This document shows, piece by piece, positions 37,401 to 48,957 of a stretch of 64,000 nucleotides of DNA; position 1 is the first letter of the stretch, and every line of letters starts with the position of its first letter. The notes below the pieces were generated by a model. That model was not told where the DNA came from. It did no database searches and saw only the letters and a list, made by a program, of their open reading frames with translations. The position numbers and the translations under genes were made by a program. This stretch comes from Marasmius tenuissimus (Eukaryota > Basidiomycota > Agaricomycetes > Agaricales > Marasmiaceae), in NCBI GenBank assembly GCA_029532415.1, contig JAQOTA010000055.1:62001-126000 (forward strand), read 5' to 3'.

Positions 37401-38511
37401 CGTAACACACCGACTATCCCGAGAATTCCATTGTGGCACGGAGACCTCAAGAGTCTTGTCCGACCATTGAGATCTTGAGAGTTTAACGACGTTCGGGGGT
37501 GCTAAAATTATGAGAAATTGGGATAAGTCAGTCTAGGGACTCCTCGAGCTATGCAGGATGAGCAAGACTCCTATGTCGACACCAATTGTCGGTAAAAGTG
37601 GGAAGCGCAACCAGTTGGCTGTCCATGTGTCTTTTTTTTTTGTTTGGCCAGTCCGAACACAGAGCTAAGAAGGTCCGGGGTGTAGTTATCGATTTATCGG
37701 GTGTCAACCAGATAAATCAGCCCGCTCGACGCGGAAGGCATACAAAGGGATAATTTAGAACCGCATCCACAACGACGGGAGTGAACGGGCGATTGAGGTC
37801 GGTACTACGTCTATATAAGAACAGTTAGATCAGTAACAGCGCTGATTTGGGTATGTTCATGCCAGATGAGCGTTGAGACATACAGAAGCGGTATGCTTGA
37901 TACACCTTGAGCAGAACCTTAACATTTGACATATATTCGGGTACCACGACCTGTCAGTCACGGATACAAGAGGAGCCAGCCAATTTGTGAATAAGCAGAT
38001 CCATTCTGAGGGTGCCTGATAAGTTGAAAATGCATATGTGCTTGGAAGGGAGAGAAAGCCGCTCAACTCTCGCATATACCAGATCTCATCAAATTGTCCT
38101 TCAGAGTCCTTCAGAGTCCGTACCACCAATCCATTGCAGGTTCTCGGACCTCCGGGGTCCTGGCAGAGATTTGGATACTTATCATAGGGCGTCCCCACGA
38201 ACGCCAGACGGAGTATTCTAGTTTTATGTCCTTTCTTGAACGTATCGTATGTAGTCGTGGTCCATACCAGGACATAGACGAAAATATCTAACCATTCAGC
38301 CAGAGCAGTTGAGTGAAGTGACAAGTGGCAAACAAACAGTGGCGGAACCGATACCTACATGCCGGGCGGCTGATCCGATTAGCGCTCACGGGATTAAGCC
38401 TTAGTAAGCAATACGTCATGAATGATAGGCTTCGCATCAGTGTCCAGAGGCAGTCCACTGTCGAGCGCAGCGCATTCGATAGTCCATTTCTCCCAGCAAC
38501 CATCATCGACC
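34471..38511. other. Gene-poor region downstream of the Con7-like factor
   Basis: About 4 kb. The first 600 bases are pyrimidine-rich and look like a 3' UTR. The rest has only short frames. The longest, 37857-38324 on the minus strand (155 codons), contains a hydrophobic WLDIFVYVLVWT segment vaguely like a kinase C-lobe helix, but this is too weak to call. A small tandem duplication of tccttcagag lies near 38098-38117. I identify no gene, transposon or RNA. Confidence 0.4.
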
Positions 38512-40756
38512 ATGCCCAGAATCACAGATCTTCCTGTTGAACTACACATCGATAATTTTCTACCAATACTTCCTCTCAAGGATCTACTCAATCTTGGTGC
38601 CACAAACAAGGTCGGAAATCTGACTGTTTCATCAGATGCAAGCTCAAACCTCCTGATAGCACTTTGCAACACTGTGCAACGATAATACTCTTTGGAAACG
38701 CAAACTCGATTCAGATTTCAATTTTAATGGGGCCAATACGGCTCGAACGACTGGATGGAAGTTCATCTACCTGCGTTTAACCAATCCTAGAGGTCTGTGC
38801 GTGCGCTCAGTTTCACCTCAATACTTCGATTGACACCTTCAACTCTATGTAGTATACGTCTGGGGGTGTGTGAATCTTTTCTTTTACTTTTACTTCGTTA
38901 AGGTGTACCATCTGATATGTCTCACAGAAATACAGAAAATGGACGATTGGGTTTATCTAGTTTTCCTAAATCGTCCCTCTCTGGTGTACCTTTTCCGGCT
39001 GAATTGCGCTTTCCCGGAACCCGTATCGTGAATCTGGTTGCTGGGGGAATGTGAGTCCCCAGAACGTATATCTGTTTCGCTGCGATTAACACACAATCTT
39101 CTTTAGGTCATTCCACGCCTTGGATGCGGAAGGCCGCGTACATGTATGGGGTCAGTCTAATAAAATCCGACATTCTGCAATGCTTCGACTCACTTTTCTA
39201 CGGATCAGGGACCCTCGATGGGACATCTTACGCTTTGAATAGCGACGGGTACTACGAACCGGCTAAGTCGGCGCATTCACCACTACGGTTGCAATTGCCC
39301 AGCCCCACCCGCAGTATCAGGTGTGCATTTCAATCATATTCAATGGTATAAACTTGATATAAACTTTTACTTACCGTCATTTACCGTTAAAGCTGCGGAC
39401 GGTTACATTCATGCACCCTCGACTCACAGAACTCTGTCTGGAACTTCCTGTGCTGGGGAAGGCCATTTAGGTTGATATCTGATCACTTCAGCCCTGCAGC
39501 ACCACCCCTACAGATCGAATGTGGATGGGCCTTCTCCTCAGCGCTTATGGAGTCCGGAGCTGTAACGGTTTGGTGGCCTTTTTCTGGCTCGCTGAAGATC
39601 AAGTACGATCAAAAGATGGCAGAGATGGATGCAGAGGGTGACAAGCAAGCCGTTGCCGATGAAGGCATGATTCCATGTCATACCTTCGAAATCAAGGCCG
39701 ATCCTTTCGTACTTCCCCATCTACCATCCCTTCCTGATCTACCTATTGAGGACAAACATGCGGAGACAAGGGTAATCCAGATTGCAGCCTACGATAACCA
39801 TCTAATTGCCCTCACGAACAACGGGCACGTCTTGATGTTTGATTCTTTGGACGGGGAAGACAGTGTTTCGCGTGGGCGGTGGAACTATGTATGAACATCT
39901 AGCTGTTTCAATCACCGAACCCTGACGAACTTCGCGTCTTTCTAGCTGCCGAATTTCAGTAATGTAAACAAGGTCCGCACGCACCCGACCTTTACTGAAG
40001 GCAAAGCCGCCCCTCCAAAGCAAATGCAGATTACCCATGTGAGTCCCAAAGCAAGCTCTTGTTCTCGTGACTTCTGACTTCTGACGTGCATGGTTGTAGG
40101 TGTCTGCGCATTTCCAGCATTTCATCGCCTACTCTACCGGTGCCAGTTCTATGGTCCTCATGGGTGACATGGGTACCACAACCGAATCCCAGCCACAGAT
40201 CATCCCTGAACTGCAGAATCGTTCCGTGATATCCGTTGTGCTCGGTGACTACCACAGTGGTGCTTTGACAGCCGACGGGAAGCTTTTGACATGGGGTGCA
40301 TTTTCCAGAGGAGCCCTAGGTCTGGGCGACCCCACTCGCCTCGAGGTCGGTGCCCCAGGGGGCTTTGCGACCGAAGACCAACGCCTACGCGCAGTTGAGC
40401 GGCACGCTGGCGAACCGCCTGCAGTCGAGGTACCCACCGAGGTACGGTTCGATCACAAGAGGAAGAAACCGAAGGACAGGTTCTGTATCTCTGCGGCGGC
40501 ATCTGGGTGGCATATGGGCGCCCTCGTTATTGACTTGGAGGTGGGTCACGTCTCCGTACATACCACTCTAATGCCAATTGAATACTTTGCCTAGCCGAAC
40601 GAGAACGAGGACGATAGCGACATAGAGGAGGGCGAGGACGAGCAGCAACCGCGAACGTCGTTCCTTGGGAGGCCACCTCGTATGGGTATACCCACGGACC
40701 CGTTCTTCCGAGGGGTACCACCGTTTAGAGTCGGGTTTCCCGGTAGAGGGCACTAG
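38512..40756 (+). CDS. SAF1: F-box and RCC1-repeat protein (Saf1-like SCF substrate adaptor)
   Basis: Probable substrate receptor of an SCF ubiquitin ligase. The N-terminus is an F-box: ITDLPVELHIDNFLPILPLK, then DLLNLGATNK joined by splicing to HFATLCNDNTLWKRK. RCC1-type propeller repeats follow: NLVAGGMSFHALDAEGRVHV, VWGTLDGTSYALNSDG, IQIAAYDNHLIALTNNGHVL and VVLGDYHSGALTADGKLLTW with GAFSRGALGLGD. This F-box plus RCC1 order matches yeast Saf1, which targets adenine deaminase Aah1 in quiescence. The substrate here is unknown. The C-terminus is acidic, then Pro/Gly/Arg-rich, ending RVGFPGRGH. Several GT-AG introns of 50-70 bases interrupt it. DUS3 follows after 226 bases on the same strand. 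Confidence 0.85.
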
Positions 40757-40982
40757 CGGATGATGTTTCGGACGGTCTTTGAAAGAATACACGGATTTGT
40801 TTAAGTATCTGTCTAGCATCGTACTTGTATCGTACTTTACAAGGATTGGATAACTATCTGTAAATGTCCGGAACGTCGAATTGTCGTGGAATCAATCTCT
40901 AATCTTATCTGACCTGAAATGATAAGATAACAAAGTTTCATCTCCCTTGGTCCTACCACCACCACCACGATCCTCTGCAGCG

Positions 40983-43921
40983 ATGGCTGCAACTACAGCA
41001 GATACGAACACACCTGAGGGGATTTTTCCACCTGGGACTGCTCCGGTGAAAGCAGAGTCAGTCCTTCAATGATCGTACCTCTCGATTGCAAAATGTTACT
41101 CACTTCTCCTCTCTGGGCAGATACCTCATCCAAACCTCTGCACCACCACCTCCTCCCGACGACGATGCGGCGGAAGGAAGTACCTCCAGCATGAGTGGAG
41201 GGAAGGGCACAGTTGAGCTCGCTGGCACTTCTGTCTCTGGTGCAACCGATGAAGATGGTGCTTCTGGTCCGGGAAAACAAGACGCAGGAATGTCAAATAG
41301 AGCCAAAAAGCGCGCCGAACGCAAGGAAAAACGCGGTGCCAACAAGGGACGAAGGTTCAACAAGATAAGAGATGACTTGGACGTTTGTTGGAAGACGGCG
41401 AATGGGCAAATTTGTGAATTTGGGTCAGAGTGAGTTCCTTATCCTTTTTGTCCAAGGCAAATGTTGGTATTAATTTTTCTATTCATTGTATCTTACCAGG
41501 TGTCGCTTTAACCACGACATACCCAGCTATCTCGATGCAAAACCAGAAGATCTCCGAATTCCGCTCGTTTCTGAAGTATTGGAAGAGCCGACATCGCTAG
41601 AACTATATTCGACGGATGGTGGTGCTGTTGGCGTGGCTGCACTGACGTCGTCATCAACGGGGAAGCCAGTAGTGTGTCCTGTTTTTGAAGAGTTGGGGGA
41701 ATGTCGGTGCGTTCAGTCGTACCCTCAAACTCTAAATCTTGACCAAGTCATCGTCATCTATTACAAAGATATGGGTACAAATGCCGCTACCTTAGTGGGC
41801 ATATCCGAAGGAAGGAAAATGAACCACCAGAGCTGATCAGAGACGAGGAAAAGAATGCTCGAAATGCGATTAGTATGACCGAGATGAACTATGTCCGACC
41901 AGAGACTCAAAAACTTTTGAGGACGAAAAAGGTCCGCTCTTCCCGACCATCGGATGGATAAAAGCTCCTAGCTAACGGTCCGAAACATGCAGTTCCCATT
42001 CCCAATCTGGGAAGCATATCAGAAAGAGATGCAGTCCGCCGACAAGGAGGCCCAGCAGTCCCAAAAGGTTCAGCAAGAAGATGAAAATGGAGGTGCACAC
42101 GCGGATGTTCTGATGACAAATGGAACTGGAGATGAGCAGATGGACGTTCAGCAAGAGGAGATGGGTAGTGCCAATACTGAGGACATCATGAAGACGCGAA
42201 CCGGTATCTCCGACTTGAGTGAACACGAAGCACAAAAGGACGGACCGGATTCGAAAACGAGGTTCTCGGAAAAGAAGCGGTTGGACTGGAAAGGAAAGAG
42301 CTGTAAGTTTATGGATCCTCACTCGTCGACGAGAAACTACTGGAGGATTAACCATGTCCACTGTTTTCTCCCCAAGATTTGGCGCCTCTAACGACAGTTG
42401 GAAATCTTGTGAGTGTCTATGGAAGCCCTTCTTTGGACGAAGTCACTCAAAGTCGATAATACATTAGCCCTTCCGTCGTGTATGCGTGGACTTCGGCGCT
42501 GACATCACCTGTGGCGAGAGTATGTTCACCTTGTTCCACTCCCCTCTTTCCATATGCCCTACTCATCGGTTTACCGCTGGAAGTGGGCCTCGCAACGTCT
42601 TTCCTGTCGGGATCCAAGGAAGAGTGGTCCCTAGTCCGACGACACCCCTCGGAGAAAATATTTGGCGTACAAGTCGCTGGAAATAAACCCAACACCCTCG
42701 TTCCGACCGCCGAGGTTTTGGCGAAGGAATGCGCGGGTAACATCGACTTCGTGGATGTTAATTGTGGGTGTCCAATTGACTTGGTGTTCAAGTCTGGGAG
42801 CGGTAGCGCGCGTAAGTCAAGATATCTATCTTTGCTAAAGGCCCTACTGACAAGCCCCGTCGTGTAGTGTTGGATGCTCCTGCTAAATTGGGTCGGATAG
42901 TCGTCGGCATGAACAAGGCGCTAGGAGAGGTTCCGGTTACCGTCAAGTTACGAACGGGAGTCAAAGATGGCAGGAATAACGCTCATAAACTTATGCCGCG
43001 GTTGGTGACGGAGTACGGAGCTGGTGCGCTCACGGTAAGTTTTGCGACGCATCAATTCCTGTGAGTCCAATCTAGATCATATGCTTTGATATTGTAGCTG
43101 CATGGACGCACCCGTCAACAACGGTACACGAAACTTGCAGATTGGGATTATATTAAACAGTGTGTGGAAGCAGTTAGGGCGCGGGAGGAGGAAGACGACT
43201 GTATGCGCATCTCTCCTTCCCCTCAAAGTCCCTTTCCTTAGCAACGTTTTTGCAGTACCTCCCATACCGCTCTACGGTGGTGGCGACTGCTTCTCCTCTC
43301 AAGACTACTGGTCGGACATCGACCACACCGGTGTGGATGGTGTCATGGTTGGTCGAGGAGCCTTGATCAAGCCGTGGATCTTTACAGAAATCAAGGAGAG
43401 GAGGGAGTGGGATATCAGCTCAAGGGAAAGGTTGGACGGCATCAGAAAGGTAAGTTTCGGATTCTGCTGTTGTATTCATATGACTGATACTCGTTCATAG
43501 TATGCGGAATACGGGCTGTGGTGAGTCCTATTCCTACACGCCCCCTTAGTGATATAGCTCACTTTTAGGTACGACATAAAGCCACTTTGGCTCTGACACA
43601 GCTGGAATCAATGCCACACGACGCTATCTGTGTGAAGGGCTTTCCTTCCAGTACCGTTACGTGCCTATAGGTCTACTCGAACAACTCCCGGGAAGGATAA
43701 ATGACAGAGCGCCAGCATTTAGAGGGCGAGACGAACTGGGTATGCCACTCGGTCGCTTCGGAAAGTAGGAAAGATGATCAAAACCCCTTTCAGAAACACT
43801 TCTCGCCAGCCCCGACAGCCGGGACTGGGTCAAGATCTCGGAGATGTTCTTAGGTCCTGCACCGGAGGCTTGGTCCTTCACACCGAAACACAAGAGCAAT
43901 GCGTACGAAAGTCAGGGATGA
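40983..43921 (+). CDS. DUS3: tRNA-dihydrouridine(47) synthase DUS3
   Basis: FMN enzyme that reduces uridine 47 in the variable loop of tRNAs. It opens [19 protein letters not shown] Lys/Arg-rich stretch is followed by two CCCH zinc fingers, [14 protein letters not shown] (about 41408-41518) and [16 protein letters not shown] with RYLSGH (joined across an intron near 41705-41773). Then come a long acidic linker (42000-42240) and the TIM barrel: [20 protein letters not shown], the [20 protein letters not shown] block with the catalytic cysteine, [40 protein letters not shown] and [13 protein letters not shown]. It ends [12 protein letters not shown]. About ten short introns are present. It lies tandem after the Saf1-like gene and convergent with the next. 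Identity is very secure. Confidence 0.95.
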
Positions 43922-44268
43922 AACAAGTGGCGGTTTGGGGTGCGTTAGAGGTGTCCGATTGGAATTTTATGGAACTCGTAGTAGCACTTAAGATGGTAAG
44001 GTTCCTGAACGTCAATCTGCCAAAAGATGTGTACCGAAAAGTATTTTAGCTATGAAATATCGTTTCCATGAGTAATTAGGGCCCCGTGTAGAATAAATCG
44101 GTTGGCGTTATCTGATACAGCGTATCGGCAATAGTGATGATGCTTTAGAGACAGCGACAGAACCGGTCTATCTCCCCCAACATTCGATGGCGTTTCCAGT
44201 CTACAGATGGCAGTCCAACGGTTGTCTATGAATCGAACAGATTGTGTATACATAGTAATTAAATACTA
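43922..44268. other. Convergent 3' space after DUS3
   Basis: About 350 bases between two converging stop codons. I see no gene and no distinctive motif. Confidence 0.5.
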
Positions 44269-46704
44269 CTACTTGAACCGTGTCAAGATCTTCCGCAAAG
44301 GGACCGGCATGCGACTAGTGGGGCTAGGTCCAGCCCCGCCACCACTTCCCTGTGCTTCCGCTTTGCCGTCGAGAACATCCCTCCTGAGCACACCCTCGTC
44401 TATCGTGTGCCGTCCACGATAAGTCGAAGCTGACATTGAGGCCCGTGCCTTCAACTTCGCCGCGTGATTCTCCTTATCGTGCTTTTCTACTGCCCGAAGT
44501 GCACCGGTCGATGCACGAGGTCGCATAGAGGAAGCATCTATCGTTTGACGGGCCGCCTCAATGCGAGACCTGGTCGGAGAGGAACATGCCGACGTTGATT
44601 TAGGTTTCGGAGTAGGGAAGACGACGGGGGTACCTGTGGCGGAGACCTGTGATCCAGCGCGCTCGCCTCTGGTCAGACGACGTGTAGGTAGCGTCGCCTT
44701 GAACCGAGGTGGTGAGGTAGTAAGGACTGCCGTTGAGTTGCGGGAAGGCTTCTCAGAACTTGCGGGCGGCTTCGTATTTACCTTTCCATATGTGGAAGGA
44801 GACTTTTGTCTGCCGGCTGCTCTCAGCGATGGCGTGAGTATAAAATCTGTGGCTGTAGAGGTAGAACTGGGAGTAGATCGTCCCGTGGTTCTATTGTTAT
44901 TGGAAGAATAGGTTGATCGTAAGGGAGCCGGGCGCTTGCTCGGTGGTGACTGCTGTAGTGAGGATCCCAGAGAATGACGCAAACGTGCAGGAGGGAAACG
45001 ATCAGCTTCTATGACACTCCCATTGTCTTCAATGGGGGATTCGGCAAAACGAACACTCTTGCAGCGCTTGAGGATGCCACGCGGGGACGGGGTAACTGGA
45101 TTACATGGGGAACTGCTTCGGGGAGAAGGGGATCGATCTGAAGAAGGAGAAATTGAGGAGAGAGCGAGAGCGCTGGTATCTATTATCTCAATCGAGCGAG
45201 ATCCGGTTGTGCCATCTGGACTCTGCTGTGTGGACCGTGAAGCTGAATGTCCACCTGTCCCTTTCTTGAAAGGAGGCGTGATGGTAGTCAGGGAGTCATG
45301 GACGAGAGAACCAGGACAGCTGTACTTGTCGGAGTTTCGGGCGGTATCTGTGCCGATGTCAGCAAAACCTGCCGTACAGAAGGTCGTGACGGTTGCCGCA
45401 GCCCCCGAAGGGGAGGCAACCTTGGAGTTCAAGGGTGGGTCGCGCAGGTAGGGCTGATCCCCATATTTCTCCAACAGGGGTCGGGCGAAACTCCATTCAT
45501 CTTCTTCATCAGCTGTATGACTCGCATCAGCCAAGGGCCCTTGTTTGCTTTCATCAAAATCTGTGGCGTGAGGGGATTGGCGGATCTGGAGAGTGGCGCA
45601 CTGAGATCGCAGTGTGTTTATCATGTCTTTGAATCCTCCCGAAGGCTTGGAGATCGTATGTGGGTTCTGACGGTCATGGGACTGGGAAACAGCGGAATAC
45701 GACGCTCCAAGAAACGCCGAGGGTATACTAGGGTAGGGTTCAAGCTCAAGGATGCCTGGAACCTCGCTTTTTGTCAACAGAGGTGGAAGCGGTAGGTTCC
45801 CTCGCCGAATGGCTAGTGTTTTTGGCACAGGTGAACTGTGAAGGCTGGCGGTAGAAGGAAGAGACAGGGCCATGGCAGAATGGGAATTCGAGATCATAAG
45901 GGCCGGCGGGGTCATCATAGGTTCGTCAGATTCCTCCTTGAAGAACGAGTTCAGGCGGCGCAACTCCAGCATTACATCCACCATATCAGGGCTCATATCG
46001 GCTGCTGGGACCTGAAGTGACCATCTCTTGACCTCCCCTCCGGCATCCAGAGTAATCTCGCGCTCGAAAACCAGTGCCTTGCGATGGGTAGAGTCGCATG
46101 TCGTTTGACGGCGCCGACGCTTAGCCGAGTCTTGCGGCTCTGTGATGACCTTCACCTGCGCGTCAGGAGCTGACCATGCCTCTCTTCTAGTCCTAGCTTT
46201 GGTCAAAGCTTCTTGAAATGCTTCGTATGGATGCACTGAGCCTTCCGGGATCCAGTCCACTGCTTCACAATCCCCGATGTTGCCCCATGGTGTGTGGCCC
46301 GGTGCCTCGCATGTGGTTCGTATGGTATTCTGGAGACAATGAGTCCTTCTCGCTGAAGCCCCAATGCGAAGTGGCCTACGTACCGACCATCGCTCAATAC
46401 ACAAGTTTTCCTTCAACATTGTCCTGAGACGTGGGGGTGTGGGAATGGTGGTGGTCGCTCTTTGGCTTGTTTCGACCATGATACCACCGTTTGTAGCTTC
46501 GAGAAAAGTAGCCATTGGAATCATGCAGCCGAATGGAATTGGCGGGGTTGAGGTGTCAGATAGAGTTGAGATCGTGTCTAGGGATTGAAGAGATTCAGAC
46601 ATGAGACTACAATTTGCTAGAGGTATAGCGTCAAGGTCAATTGAGGAGATAGATGGACTTGATGCACGGGTATTCTCAATACCCAGTACGTTAGAGAATA
46701 GCAT
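44269..46704 (-). CDS. Serine-rich protein of unknown function with RVxF and KEN motifs
   Basis: Not recognised. A single uninterrupted frame of 811 codons starts at the ATG at 46704; frame upstream to 46788 lacks an ATG. The first third has some folded-looking sequence (NIGDCEAVDWIPEGSVHPYE and ALVFEREITLDAGGEVKRWS, followed by a helix-like LELRRLNSFFKEE). The rest is Ser/Pro/Thr-rich and basic. KSVRFAE (about 45045-45065) fits the PP1-docking RVxF consensus. HDKEN (about 44466-44480) is a KEN-box type APC/C degron. Many SP/TP sites fit CDK phosphorylation. These short motifs occur by chance in disordered proteins, so a mitotic role is speculative. Absence of introns stands out beside neighbours with many. 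It could be a fungal-specific regulatory protein. Confidence 0.72.
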   Translation of the reverse strand: MLFSNVLGIENTRASSPSISSIDLDAIPLANCSLMSESLQSLDTISTLSDTSTPPIPFGCMIPMATFLEATNGGIMVETSQRATTTIPTPPRLRTMLKENLCIERWSVRRPLRIGASARRTHCLQNTIRTTCEAPGHTPWGNIGDCEAVDWIPEGSVHPYEAFQEALTKARTRREAWSAPDAQVKVITEPQDSAKRRRRQTTCDSTHRKALVFEREITLDAGGEVKRWSLQVPAADMSPDMVDVMLELRRLNSFFKEESDEPMMTPPALMISNSHSAMALSLPSTASLHSSPVPKTLAIRRGNLPLPPLLTKSEVPGILELEPYPSIPSAFLGASYSAVSQSHDRQNPHTISKPSGGFKDMINTLRSQCATLQIRQSPHATDFDESKQGPLADASHTADEEDEWSFARPLLEKYGDQPYLRDPPLNSKVASPSGAAATVTTFCTAGFADIGTDTARNSDKYSCPGSLVHDSLTTITPPFKKGTGGHSASRSTQQSPDGTTGSRSIEIIDTSALALSSISPSSDRSPSPRSSSPCNPVTPSPRGILKRCKSVRFAESPIEDNGSVIEADRFPPARLRHSLGSSLQQSPPSKRPAPLRSTYSSNNNRTTGRSTPSSTSTATDFILTPSLRAAGRQKSPSTYGKVNTKPPASSEKPSRNSTAVLTTSPPRFKATLPTRRLTRGERAGSQVSATGTPVVFPTPKPKSTSACSSPTRSRIEAARQTIDASSMRPRASTGALRAVEKHDKENHAAKLKARASMSASTYRGRHTIDEGVLRRDVLDGKAEAQGSGGGAGPSPTSRMPVPLRKILTRFK

Positions 46705-47551
46705 GGCGCGAAAGACAGGTGAGGATAAATGGTGTACACTGTAAGTCGAAGAGTTTGGGTGAGCGCTTACAATCTCGTGATTATGCAAGGACCCACAAGC
46801 GCCTAGTCCCCCCTAGGCTGAATCTTACGGGTGCGGGCACTTAACAAGCGCCCATGAATTCCCGCTTGCTGGGGAACATCCATGTGCACATCGATTGCAC
46901 GCTATCTCTGTGCGTACAGAACATGCCCTCCGTCTTCTACAGTCTCTGTCTCTGTATCTCTTCGTTCAAGTTCCGTTGGACGGATCTTCGTTCTGTCGCG
47001 TCATGCAGGCAATATTCCCTAGTATATGGCGAAATTCACCCAGAGAAGGCTCTCTATGTAGTACGTGCTCGTGCATCTTTCAACATCGCATATGATATGA
47101 TTTGTTGCCAACAGGATTGCAAAGCGTTCTAACTGGATACTCCACATGGTCAGCTACAATCTCAGCAGATTAGGACACCAGCTTGGGGTAACTAGGGGTA
47201 ACTTCACGCGGCGGACCGCACGAAATGCTGAACTGGTCAATCTCAACGCTCAGAAACAACAGGAATCTATAACAACATTCAAGTCGTCACCTGGTCGCCC
47301 AACTACAACAGCCTGATCAATCACGAGAACCATACTTATCAGCATATGCTTGTTACCTGCACGCTGTACCATGATAAGACTCGACCATGCGATGTTGTAG
47401 ACACTTGCAATGATTCCTTTCTTCCTAACTTCGCCAAGCCACGTTCCCCACATGAGTCGGAAGAACTGCCTTGCCCAGCTCCGTGCGTATAAAGGTGCAG
47501 GCGTCTGGACTGCTCACTAGCAGTCACCTTTGGGACCCTCCACCGTTCATC
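46705..47551. other. Intergenic space with AAGCGC boxes and a TATA box
   Basis: About 850 bases between divergent genes. Near the unknown gene lie GAGCGCTTA (46761-46769, reverse of TAAGCGCTC), AAGCGCCT (46797-46804) and CAAGCGCCC (46845-46853). A 6-base-arm palindrome, GCCTAG/CTAGGC, lies at 46801-46818. A direct repeat GGGGTAACT occurs near 47184-47203. A TATA box at 47489-47494 serves the aminopeptidase. No further gene is seen. Confidence 0.45.
47489..47494 (+). promoter_or_regulatory. TATA box of the M28 aminopeptidase gene
   Basis: Exact TATAAA, 58 bases before the start codon at 47552. This is a fitting distance for a fungal inducible, secreted-enzyme gene. Confidence 0.6.
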
Positions 47552-48957
47552 ATGAGACTTCAGGCCTTCTTTGCTCTCCTCGCTGTTGCCTTGCCACTCG
47601 TCAGCAGTGTGCCTATCTCTCATGAGGAGATCGAGGCAAAGGTTGCACAAGATCTCCGCCTCCTTAGTTTGGAGGACGGAGCCGAGCCAGTGTGGAAGAC
47701 TGAGGATGAGAAGCTTGAGCTGATGCGCGCAGGGAAGCAATTCGTAAGTCTCTTCAGTATCACTTGGGAGTGACTGAAGCGAGATTCTGTCTTACAGTTC
47801 GACGTTACGGAGACATATGAGCTTGAACAAAGCCTTCCAGCTGTCTCGGAGTTTGCTTCATTCGCAACATGTGAGTGGTTTTTTTTAGTCCATCCGTCTG
47901 GTCGCTAAGTGTAAGACCAGACCCCGCTCCTTCACATCAGACTCAAATCAAACCGATCTTGAGCACTCTTTCCACCGCCAACATGCAGTCATCCCTCAGC
48001 TCCCTCACCGCTTTCAACAACCGATACTACAGGTCCTCTACAGGAGCTGATGCTAGCAACTGGATTTTGAACAAAGTCAAGAGCGTGAGTCTCGGGTTTT
48101 GTATGCTGTGAGTCGATACTCAGTCTTTTACTCTCACGTTAGGTCACCTCTGGTCGCTCGGATATCACCGCGTCGCTCTTCACGCACAGCTGGGTAGAAT
48201 CCAGTATCATTGTAAAGATTGCCGGAACTTCTGCCTCGAGTCCCGTCACCATCCTCGGTTCTCACATGGACTCCATCAACCTGAGTAACCCCACCAGTGG
48301 ACGCGCTCCCGGAGCCGACGACGATGGTACCGGCACAGTGAACTTGATTGAAGCCCTCCGTGCTTTGGTGGCCTCTGGCTACAAGCCCAAGACGCCCCTC
48401 GAGTTCCACTGGTACGCCGGCGAGGAAGCAGGGCTCCTTGGATCCCAAGCTATTGCTACGAGCTACAAAAACTCAGGCGTTAGCGTCAAAGCCATGATTG
48501 AGTTTGATATGACCGGATAGTAAGTCCCATCTATCGACCTTTCCATCCGACAACCTCATCTATTTCTGGAACAGCTTCCGACCTGGCTCTACCGAGGTCA
48601 TCGCACTCGAGGCAGACTACATTGACAGTGGATTGAACTCTTTCATGAGACAAATTATCGGCGCGTATTCTTCGCTCCCTGCTGCTAACGATTCACCGGT
48701 ACGTTCACTCTACGTCGTGATGTGACCCTATACTTACTGAATTCCGATGTCGATAGTGCGGTTACGCATGCTCCGACCATGCAAGCTGGTACAAACTTGG
48801 ATACCCGACCGCGATGCCCTTTGAAGCCGTCACTGGCAACGATAACCCTGTCATCCACTCTGCGTCTGACACCACGTCCGTCAGCGGCTTCTCCTGGTCC
48901 CACTCACTCGAGTTCACTAAGGTGGCCCTTGCTGCTGCTTACGAGCTCACGGCATAA
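47552..48957 (+). CDS. Secreted M28 zinc aminopeptidase (leucine aminopeptidase type)
   Basis: Extracellular exopeptidase that removes N-terminal residues. A signal peptide is clear (MRLQAFFALLAVALPLVSS). A propeptide-like segment follows. The catalytic domain shows all M28 zinc ligands: histidine in ILGSHMDSI, bridging aspartate in GADDDGTGT, catalytic and metal glutamates in YAGEEAGLLGSQ, aspartate in IEFDMTGYF and histidine in CSDHASW. Five short introns were placed by frame, for example KQF to FDVTETYE and ASFAT to YPAPSHQTQI. The C-terminus is SLEFTKVALAAAYELTA. At about 370-380 residues it has the usual length for the small secreted fungal enzymes. Likely role is nitrogen scavenging from peptides. 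Identity is secure. Confidence 0.93.

Noticed and set aside
37857..38324. Possible FunK1 kinase remnant (WLDIFVYVLVWT helix)
   Set aside because: Only one short hydrophobic segment resembles the family; catalytic motifs are absent.
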